From assembly GCA_035621215.1 (NCBI GenBank), contig CP141729.1:1-64000 (forward strand): a stretch of 64,000 nucleotides of DNA, read 5' to 3'. How positions within the stretch are numbered: position 1 is the first letter of the stretch; every line of letters begins with the position of its first letter. The notes beneath the pieces were generated by a model, which was not told where the DNA came from, made no database searches, and saw only the letters and a program-made list of their open reading frames with translations. A program made the position numbers and the translations under genes. This document shows positions 57,700 to 64,000 of the stretch, piece by piece. The DNA is from Oscillospiraceae bacterium MB08-C2-2 (lineage in GTDB: Bacteria > Bacillota > Clostridia > Oscillospirales > Ruminococcaceae).

Positions 57700-58851
57700 A
57701 TGTCAAGGTATTCACAGTTATGCCCGGTGTATTTTGGTAATGGGGAGATTAACAGAACAGGCGAGATTGCCAAGGAGCTTGGCATGACCAAGGTGCTGCT
57801 TGTCACAGAAAAAAGCATCATGAAGTTCGGCATCCCCCAAAAAGCCATCAGCAGCCTTGAGGCTGCCGGAATCCAAGTCGCTGTCTATGATGGTGTAATG
57901 ATGGATGCGCCTGATACGACCGTGATCGAGGGCACAAGGCTTGCCCAAGAAATGGGTGCAGATGGTATCATTGGCTGCGGAGGCGGCTCCACTCTTGATA
58001 CCGGCAAGGGCATTTCTTTGTATGCCACAAACAACGACAGCGTAGCACTCAAGCAGATTATTCATTTTGAGGTTGCGCCTCAGTCTCTCAAGCCCGCTAT
58101 CAAATCCATCATGATTCCTACCACCTCCGGCACAGGGTCTGAATCCACTTTTGTGGCGGTCATCACCGACACGGATACCCACCAGAAATGTGGCTGTCTG
58201 GTGACTGCCGCTGCTGCCATTGTTGACCCTGACCTTACAGTAGGGCTGTGCCCAGAGGTTACTGCTTACACTGGCATGGATGCCTTCTCTCACTGCAACG
58301 AGGCGCTGTGTAATGTTGGCCCCAATCCCCACTCCGATACACTGGCCATTAATGCAATCGAACGCATTTACAAGTGGCTGCCCGTTGCAGTGAAGGATGT
58401 AAACAATGTAGAAGCACGCCGCAATCTTGCTATTGCCAGCAACTTTGCCGGTATTGCATTCCAGGATTCTCAGGTTAATGTTGGCCATGCTATGGCGCAT
58501 GCATTGGGTGCACGGCTTCACATTCCCCATGGCATTGGATGCGCACTGGTAACACCTAGCGTTATTGAGCTTGTTGCATCTGCCCGGCCGGATGTTTATA
58601 TGCAGATTGCTAAGATTTTCGAATTGAAAACCACAGAGGAGGCTCTCCCGAAAGCGCTGGCTGAAGCGGTGCGCGGTTTCAACAGAGAAATCGGCATCTC
58701 ATCTATACGTGCACTGGGCTTTACCCGTGAGCAGGTTATGGATACAGTAAGCTATGCCATGGGCGAAATGATGCGTATGGGCTGCATTGTGCAGCAGGAC
58801 GAGGAAGTTCTTGCCCGCATGATGGCGCAGGTTTTTGATCTCTACGAATAA
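57700..58851 (+). CDS. Iron-containing alcohol dehydrogenase (FucO/DhaT-like)
   Basis: 383 residues, RBS GTGAGGAG. The cofactor motif is GADGIIGCGGGSTLDTGKGI near 86-105; PTTSGTGSESTFVAVI near 145; the metal ligands lie in GMDAFSHCNEALCN near 196, AMAHALGARLHIPHGIGCAL near 265-284. Group III Fe-ADHs of this type interconvert aldehydes or ketones and alcohols with NAD(H), e.g. lactaldehyde or 1,3-propanediol. Followed by an Old Yellow Enzyme-type reductase and an MFS protein, so it may act on the alcohol/ketone group of the same imported compound. Confidence 0.92.
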   Translation: MSRYSQLCPVYFGNGEINRTGEIAKELGMTKVLLVTEKSIMKFGIPQKAISSLEAAGIQVAVYDGVMMDAPDTTVIEGTRLAQEMGADGIIGCGGGSTLDTGKGISLYATNNDSVALKQIIHFEVAPQSLKPAIKSIMIPTTSGTGSESTFVAVITDTDTHQKCGCLVTAAAAIVDPDLTVGLCPEVTAYTGMDAFSHCNEALCNVGPNPHSDTLAINAIERIYKWLPVAVKDVNNVEARRNLAIASNFAGIAFQDSQVNVGHAMAHALGARLHIPHGIGCALVTPSVIELVASARPDVYMQIAKIFELKTTEEALPKALAEAVRGFNREIGISSIRALGFTREQVMDTVSYAMGEMMRMGCIVQQDEEVLARMMAQVFDLYE

Positions 58852-58895
58852 GGTTTGTTTGTCGTGTGCACAAAATGCATAGAAGGGAAATTAAT

Positions 58896-60848
58896 ATGAA
58901 TTATCCGAATTTATTTTCACCAATAAATATAGGCTCGCTGGAAATCCGCAACCGTGTGGTTATGGGCGCAATGGGCAATATGACCGCCAATCCCGATCAA
59001 ACCGTATCCGACCGTGAAATCGCTTACTATGCGGCCCGGGCAAAAGGCGGCGTAGGTCTGATTGTCAATGAAGTTACAAGGGTAAACGATGAGCACGGCA
59101 TGATGGGTGATCGGCAGACCTCCGCATCAGACGACAAGTTTATCCCCGGGCTTACTCAGCTTGCTGATGCTGTTCACTTTTACGGCGGCGCCATTTTCAT
59201 CCAGCTTCACCACCCGGGCAGGCAGACAGTTGTTCCCGGCGGCATGTGCGCCACCCCAAGCGGCGTAAAAAGCCTGATGCTCAACTGGCCCTGCTTTGAA
59301 ATGACAACCGAACAAGTGGAAGAGCTTGTTCAGCAGTTTATCGATGGCGCAGAGCGCTGCAAGAAGGCAGGGATTGACGGTGTGGAGCTTCATGCCGCCC
59401 ATGGCTACATGCTTAACCAGTTCTTGTCCCCCTACACGAACAAAAGAACGGATAAATATGGCGGAAGCCCCATCAAGCGTGCAAAAATTATAGAGGAGAT
59501 TATCATCGGCATCCGGGAGCGTCTGGGGGACTATCCCATTATGCTCAGAATATCGGCGGATGAATTCCTTGAGCGCTCCATTTTCCCCATTCCCGAGGGT
59601 GAAATCGGCCTGAAGCTTGATGAGTCTGTTGAGATCGTAAAACATCTGGTTCCCTTCGGCCTTGATGCTGTTAATGTCTCGGCTGGTGTATATGAAACCA
59701 TGAATGAAGCATGGGAGCCGGTTTCTTATCCCGAGGGCTGGAAGATTTATCTGGCAGAGGAAATCAAAAAGGTAGTTGACGTGCCGGTCTTTGGTGTTGG
59801 CGTAATTAGAAACCCTGCGTTTGCCGAAACCATTATTTCTGAAAAGCGTGTAGATGGTGTAACCATTGCTCGCGGCATGCTGGCTGATCCGGATTGGTGC
59901 AACAAAGCCAGCGGGGGACACACAGAAGAAATCCGCCGCTGCATTTCCTGCCTGAACTGTATGGAAACCATGTTTGACGGGATTAACTGCTCGGTGAATC
60001 CCAGAACCGGATTTGAATGGTTCTATAATGATATTGACTGCGATGGGAATGGACGTGCGGTCGCCGTGATTGGCGGAGGGCCAGCAGGTATGGAAGCGGC
60101 CTTGACCCTTGCCGAGCGCAACTTCAGCGTAACTCTGTTTGAAAAGGAAAACCACCTTGGCGGACAGGTTTGGCTCGGTTCCCGAACTCCCCACAAGCAA
60201 AAGATGAGCTGGATGATTGACTACTATGAGACCATGTTTAAGAAGAAGGGTGTCAAGCTTTGCCTTGGCGTTGAGGCAACAGCGGAAAGCATTAAAGCAC
60301 TCAACCCTTACGCAATCTTTGTAGCAACCGGCTCCCAGCCTATTGTGCCACGTTCGATCTGTGGCGTGGATAACTGCAATGTTTGTACAGCGGATGACAT
60401 TTTGTGCGGCAACGTGAAATACACCGGAAAACACATCGCAGTGATTGGTTCCGGATTGACCGGTATGGAAACAGCAGAAATGCTTGCACAGCAGGGGAAT
60501 ACCCTGACCATCATTGATATGGCGGATGAAATCGGCCCCGGTGCCTATTGGCAGCCCCTCTCCGACATCAAAGCACAGCTTGCACCCTCAAATCCTATAT
60601 ATTGCCCGGGACACAAGCTGCTGGAGATTCAGCAGGATGGCGTTCTTGTGGAAGATAAGAGCGGGAAGAAAAGCAAAATTGATGCGGATGCCGTTGTGCT
60701 TTCGTTGGGTGTGAAGTCTGAAAAAACACTGGGAAATGAACTGAAAGAGCTTTATGATCGGGTCATCTTCATCGGCGATGCTCACAACACAGGCAGAATC
60801 AAGCAAGCGGTCGCCGCCGGCTACCGTGAGGCTTATCGGCTCAGCTAG
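58896..60848 (+). CDS. Old Yellow Enzyme-family NADH:flavin oxidoreductase / 2,4-dienoyl-CoA reductase-like (FMN, Fe-S, FAD)
   Basis: 650 residues from ATG 58896 (RBS GAAGGGA). The N-terminal FMN TIM barrel (about 1-340) has IFIQLHHPGRQ, GVELHAAHGYMLNQFLSPYT and NKRTDKYGGS. The cluster-binding cysteines are C349, C352, C355 and C365 (C-x2-C-x2-C-x9-C), tighter than the C-x2-C-x3-C-x11-C of FadH. A FAD/NAD(P)-binding half follows with GGGPAGMEAAL near 393-403 and GSGLTGMETAEM. Relatives include FadH, 2-enoate reductases, BaiCD/BaiH and steroid-ketone reductases. It most likely reduces a C=C bond conjugated to a carbonyl or carboxylate. Confidence 0.92.
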   Translation: MNYPNLFSPINIGSLEIRNRVVMGAMGNMTANPDQTVSDREIAYYAARAKGGVGLIVNEVTRVNDEHGMMGDRQTSASDDKFIPGLTQLADAVHFYGGAIFIQLHHPGRQTVVPGGMCATPSGVKSLMLNWPCFEMTTEQVEELVQQFIDGAERCKKAGIDGVELHAAHGYMLNQFLSPYTNKRTDKYGGSPIKRAKIIEEIIIGIRERLGDYPIMLRISADEFLERSIFPIPEGEIGLKLDESVEIVKHLVPFGLDAVNVSAGVYETMNEAWEPVSYPEGWKIYLAEEIKKVVDVPVFGVGVIRNPAFAETIISEKRVDGVTIARGMLADPDWCNKASGGHTEEIRRCISCLNCMETMFDGINCSVNPRTGFEWFYNDIDCDGNGRAVAVIGGGPAGMEAALTLAERNFSVTLFEKENHLGGQVWLGSRTPHKQKMSWMIDYYETMFKKKGVKLCLGVEATAESIKALNPYAIFVATGSQPIVPRSICGVDNCNVCTADDILCGNVKYTGKHIAVIGSGLTGMETAEMLAQQGNTLTIIDMADEIGPGAYWQPLSDIKAQLAPSNPIYCPGHKLLEIQQDGVLVEDKSGKKSKIDADAVVLSLGVKSEKTLGNELKELYDRVIFIGDAHNTGRIKQAVAAGYREAYRLS

Positions 60849-60913
60849 TTATATAAAAAAGCTGTTTTGTGCGGAGCATACGTGCCATTTTCTAAAATTG
60901 AGGAGGTTGTTTT

Positions 60914-62095
60914 ATGTTTAAGGGAAATGTAAAAACCGTCATAGGTATATTGATGATGGGCCTTATTTCCATGGGTGCCATGAGCATTTCGGCAGGACTG
61001 AGCAGCATTGCCGCAGCATACCCTGAGGTTAACATAGAAACCATTCAGACCCTGATCACCATTCCCGCAATTGTAATCATTGTTGTAAGCTTTATTGCAG
61101 GCCCTCTCTCCAATTTTATCTCAAAAAAAGCGGTTGCACTGATCGGTTTGGCCATTTTTACCGTAAGCGGCTGTCTGCCCATCTTTTTTGATTCCTTTTC
61201 GGCGCTTTATGCGTCTCGTCTGCTGATCGGCCTTGGCATTGGCTTGGTTCAGCCCCTTGGACAAGCCATTATCTTTGAGCGCTTTGCAGATGCGCCGGTT
61301 CAGCGTGATACCCTGCTGGGCTGGATCAACTCCTCCGGCTCTGTCGGGAATGTCATCATGACAGTTCTGGGCGGAATCTTGGTTATGGCCAGCTATAAGC
61401 AAATATTTTGGGTTCATCTCGTTGGACTTGCTGCGTTTATAGGTGTGCTGCTTTTCCTTCCGCAGGATCGCCCTCAGCACGCGCAGAAGGCTGCTGGTAC
61501 CAAGGAAAAAATCAAAATCCCCGGAAAAGCAATCTACTGGTTTTTCGTTGCTTTTGTTTATATGACCTTCCTCCACTGCTTTGCTGTCAACTTGTCTCTT
61601 TTTGTTGAGGGAGAAGGAATTGGAACCGCTGCAATTTCAGGCGTTGGACTTTCCATGCTCACAGTGGGCGGGTTCGTTTGCGGCGCAATCTATGGTGGGC
61701 TGGCAAAGGTACTGAAAAAATGGACAATGGCTGTTGGCTTTGCCCTTTCCGCGCTGGGCCTGCTGTCAATGGCAATCGCACAAGCCCCCGTGTTTGTATA
61801 CATTTCTGGATTGCTGACTGGGTTCGGAATGATGATGGTATTTCCTCAGTTGATTACCAACATCCTGACCGCTGTTTCTCCGGCAGCCATTACCCTGTGC
61901 ATTGCTTTAAACGGTGCCGTTGTGAATGTTGGGCAAACCATTGCACCCTATGCGGTTTCCGGCGTTTCCTCCGTTTTTGTTGGTGACAGTGTTCGCGGGC
62001 GCTACTATGTCTGTGCCGCTATACTAACGGTGATCTTTGCGGTTTCCGCAATGAGAACCCTGCGCCAGAAAAGCCAAGAAGAACTTCCTGCATAG
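60914..62095 (+). CDS. Major facilitator superfamily transporter
   Basis: 393 residues, RBS TGAGGAGG, about twelve membrane segments in two six-helix halves with a central basic loop (PQHAQKAAGTKEKIKIPGKA near 190). The first half has SRLLIGLGIGLVQPLGQAI (helix 4). No signature identifies the substrate. Last gene of the PucR-type cluster, so it probably imports the compound reduced by the flavoenzyme or exports its product. Confidence 0.88.
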   Translation: MFKGNVKTVIGILMMGLISMGAMSISAGLSSIAAAYPEVNIETIQTLITIPAIVIIVVSFIAGPLSNFISKKAVALIGLAIFTVSGCLPIFFDSFSALYASRLLIGLGIGLVQPLGQAIIFERFADAPVQRDTLLGWINSSGSVGNVIMTVLGGILVMASYKQIFWVHLVGLAAFIGVLLFLPQDRPQHAQKAAGTKEKIKIPGKAIYWFFVAFVYMTFLHCFAVNLSLFVEGEGIGTAAISGVGLSMLTVGGFVCGAIYGGLAKVLKKWTMAVGFALSALGLLSMAIAQAPVFVYISGLLTGFGMMMVFPQLITNILTAVSPAAITLCIALNGAVVNVGQTIAPYAVSGVSSVFVGDSVRGRYYVCAAILTVIFAVSAMRTLRQKSQEELPA

Positions 62096-62119
62096 TTAAC
62101 AATTGCCAAAGTTACAATC

Positions 62120-62158
62120 AATAAGCCTCATACTCTTCGGAGTATGAGGCTTATTTTT
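62120..62158 (+). terminator. Terminator of the dehydrogenase/reductase/MFS operon
   Basis: AATAAGCCTCATACTC pairs with GAGTATGAGGCTTATT around TTCG, followed by T residues. The remaining 190 bases to the nifV genes show no gene. Confidence 0.95.
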
Positions 62159-62351
62159 GATGATTTGGATATTTCTTTTTTGGCAGACAAAGCAGCAATA
62201 CTTTAATACACTTTGGTGGGAGCATGAGAAAAGATTGACTGCTAGGCGGTACTGAAATTATTAAGTTAATCCTCATAATTATATACTACTATCATGGGGT
62301 TAACAGTATATAAGCGCATATTCCAACAGTTCCGCAAAACCTTGAATCATC

Positions 62352-63170
62352 TCAGCATATGGGGATCTTTTCTGTTCCTACAATGGTTTGCATTTTGTGT
62401 TCCAACGCAAATGCCTGCTGTGCATTCAGGCTTAGCTGAAAAAGTCTTTCCGCTGCAAAAACGAATTCCCCGAAGCGGCAGTTCCCGGCCCGTTCACCAA
62501 TTCCACCCAAAGTGGTGTTGATATATTCTGCACCGGATTTAGCAGCTGCTACCGAGGTTGCCACAGCCATTCCCAAATCATTGTGGGAGTGAATCTCAAT
62601 GGGCAATCCACAGCCCACTTTTAATTGGTGCACCATTTCTGCAATGGGTCCGGGAGCGGATACACCCACTGTGTCCGCAACACGAATGCGGGAAACTCCC
62701 ACTTCGTGTAACCTGTGGGATAGCGAAATCAAGAAAGACATATCAGCCCGGGTAGCATCTTCAAACCCAACGGTTACCTCGTAGCCTTCCTGGCGCACCA
62801 GATCCACTAGATACAGTAACTTTTTAAGAAGCCACGCTTTATTCTTATTCAGCTTGGTGTATATCTGGGCGTACGATACCGGTGCGCTGATGTGGATAAT
62901 ATCCGGCTTGCAAGAAAAGGATTTGGCGATGTCATCTTCCCGCATGCGGTTCCAAGTAGAAACCTTGATGCGGCTGCGTTTATTCATAATGGCACGAATG
63001 GTTTCTATTTCGTATTCGCCCATAGCCGGTGTGCCGGCCTCCAACTGATAAACACCTGCATGTTCCAGCAGCGAAGCAATCTCCACCTTCTGCTCCATGC
63101 TCATGGCTACCGAGGGAGACTGTTCCCCGTCCCGCAGCGTTGTATCCACAATATAGCACACCGGATTCAT
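62352..63170 (-). CDS. nifV: Homocitrate synthase, N-terminal catalytic subunit (NifV-alpha)
   Basis: 272 residues. The HMGL-like TIM barrel has VDTTLRDGEQSPSVAMS at the N-terminus (Asp/Arg catalytic, metal Asp), QLEAGTPAMGEYEIETI near 42, IHISAPVS near 93, the metal-binding IEIHSHNDLGMAVATSV near 195 and GAEYINTTLGGIGERAGNC near 215. It ends after the barrel, without the C-terminal domain of one-piece NifV; that part is encoded by the gene immediately upstream (4-bp overlap). In Clostridium pasteurianum NifV is likewise encoded as separate omega and alpha proteins. Makes homocitrate from 2-oxoglutarate and acetyl-CoA for the FeMo cofactor of nitrogenase. Confidence 0.9.
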   Translation of the reverse strand: MNPVCYIVDTTLRDGEQSPSVAMSMEQKVEIASLLEHAGVYQLEAGTPAMGEYEIETIRAIMNKRSRIKVSTWNRMREDDIAKSFSCKPDIIHISAPVSYAQIYTKLNKNKAWLLKKLLYLVDLVRQEGYEVTVGFEDATRADMSFLISLSHRLHEVGVSRIRVADTVGVSAPGPIAEMVHQLKVGCGLPIEIHSHNDLGMAVATSVAAAKSGAEYINTTLGGIGERAGNCRFGEFVFAAERLFQLSLNAQQAFALEHKMQTIVGTEKIPIC

Positions 63171-64000
63171 ATTGCCTCCTCCTTTCGGTAACCCTGAGCC
63201 AGATGAAGAAAGAGATCATCTGGCACACACCCCTGCTGGTCAATGCTCTGGCCTCTCACTGCATCCAACAGTTCTGCCAACTGGAAGGCTTCCGGATTTA
63301 ATCCGTTTTGTTGGAGTTTGAGCCGAATTGACTGCAAACCGGAGTGCTTGCCCAACACAAAACGGCGCTCACTGCCAACCAATTCGGGAAAATACGGTTC
63401 GTATAGCTGCTGCCGTTTCAGGATACCATCCACGTGAATACCCGATTCCACATGAAAGATATTACTGCCGATAACCGGTTTGTTATGGGGAAAGGTCTGA
63501 CCTGTGATTTCCTCAATTAACGCCTTCATAGCTGGAAAACACGAAAATTGATTGCCGGGCTTGTGGTGAGCCTGCAAGCGCAGCGCAAGGAGCACCTCCT
63601 CCAAGGGGGCTTTGTGGCCCAGCCCGCCAAAACTGGTTACAATATCCGTTCCACCGCCCAGAACCCACTCCACCGCCAAGGCTGTTGCACAAAAGTACTG
63701 GTTTTCCGGGCAAAACTCTACCCTTCCTGCCATACGGGCCCGCAAATCCACAAAAGCCTCCTGCCAATCATGGAGCAAAAGATCATCCAAGCCGGTGATA
63801 CGAACACTGGGCAATTCCCGCACGGAACGTAATAAATAGGCTTCCCTCAGATCATTGACCTGTACTTCCGTGGTTACGCCATTGGGCACCGACATACCCC
63901 GGGCCGGGCATACAAAGCGAGAGAATTCCGGAAACTGCAAGGCTTCTCCCGGCATAGAAAGCCGCAGAATATATTTGCCTTTGGGATTCAGCGTTCCCAA
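63167..64000 (-). CDS. nifV: Homocitrate synthase, C-terminal-type subunit (NifV-omega), cut at the window end
   Basis: At least 277 residues. The frame reaches the window edge; TTG at 64000 could be a start or an internal Leu. Sequence runs LNPKGKYILRLSMPGEAL, RFVCPARGMSVPNGVTTEVQ, FGGLGHKAPLEEVLLALRLQ, and IGSNIFHVESGIHVDGILK then ELVGSERRFVLGKHSGLQSI. The last parts are the accessory/communication domain of homocitrate synthase. It matches the omega part of split clostridial NifV, encoded before alpha. Other nif genes are expected just outside the window. Confidence 0.88.
   Translation of the reverse strand: MGTLNPKGKYILRLSMPGEALQFPEFSRFVCPARGMSVPNGVTTEVQVNDLREAYLLRSVRELPSVRITGLDDLLLHDWQEAFVDLRARMAGRVEFCPENQYFCATALAVEWVLGGGTDIVTSFGGLGHKAPLEEVLLALRLQAHHKPGNQFSCFPAMKALIEEITGQTFPHNKPVIGSNIFHVESGIHVDGILKRQQLYEPYFPELVGSERRFVLGKHSGLQSIRLKLQQNGLNPEAFQLAELLDAVRGQSIDQQGCVPDDLFLHLAQGYRKEEAI

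Noticed and set aside
1-64000. CRISPR array, prophage or plasmid replication module
   Set aside because: No regularly spaced repeats, cas, integrase, capsid or replication-initiation genes were seen on either strand.

Overview
The window looks like the chromosome of an anaerobic, endospore-forming Clostridia-class Firmicute. The supporting signs are a sigma-K-type sigma factor, strong AGGAGG ribosome-binding sites, many intrinsic terminators, lipoprotein signal peptides, a two-gene (omega/alpha) homocitrate synthase of the clostridial nif type, a 4-hydroxybutyrate dehydrogenase very like that of Clostridium kluyveri, and a small Cys-rich protein I associate with Oscillospiraceae-like genomes. 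The family assignment (Oscillospirales-like) is inference from memory. No phage, plasmid backbone or CRISPR array is visible.

Layout. 1-0.3 kb: 5' part of a sigK-like gene. 0.5-0.8 kb: tandem palindromic repeat. 0.9-2.6 kb: thiol/sulfide-type operon (frameshifted ferredoxin, membrane Fe-S protein, two-cysteine ArsR repressor, methyltransferase). 3-9.5 kb: ribose-type sugar ABC importer with aldo/keto reductase, LacI regulator and PfkB kinase. 9.6-10.1 kb: MarR regulator with an apparently leaderless promoter. 10.6-20.4 kb: a large operon joining a branched-chain-amino-acid-type ABC importer to two zinc dehydrogenases, a Gfo/Idh/MocA oxidoreductase, a sugar-phosphate isomerase-like protein and a GntR regulator. 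20.5-24.7 kb: nitroreductase and a MacAB-like efflux operon. 25-25.6 kb: tRNA-Leu followed by a decayed IS200-type element.

26-32 kb: small ACT-like protein, Zn/Cd efflux operon (ATPase, separate HMA protein, CadC/SmtB repressor with two operators), mscL, zinc-ribbon protein, butanol-type dehydrogenase. 32.3-37.8 kb: leftward hexuronate-type operon (PatB-like lyase, uxaC, Ldh2-type dehydrogenase) and 4hbD. 38-43.2 kb: amidase, Cys-rich small protein, a FliK-like/FlhB-C-like pair and cheW. 43.3-44.1 kb: two candidate small transcripts and tRNA-Ser. 44.4-53.3 kb: iron region (feoA, feoA, feoB, FeoB-associated protein, TetR, ABC pair, ferritin) with a racemase. 53.6-55.4 kb: chemoreceptor. 55.8-62.1 kb: PucR regulator and a divergent operon (Fe-ADH, Old Yellow Enzyme-type reductase, MFS) behind a possible attenuator. 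62.3-64 kb: split nifV, cut by the window end.

The points most worth following are the transporter/dehydrogenase mosaic at 10.6-20.4 kb, the PucR/enoate-reductase-like operon with its leader terminator, the persulfide-type operon with a broken ferredoxin, the paired dispersed repeats whose differences keep an RNA fold, and the two unexplained transcript signatures at 43.3-43.8 kb. All functional calls come from reading motifs; no database search was run.
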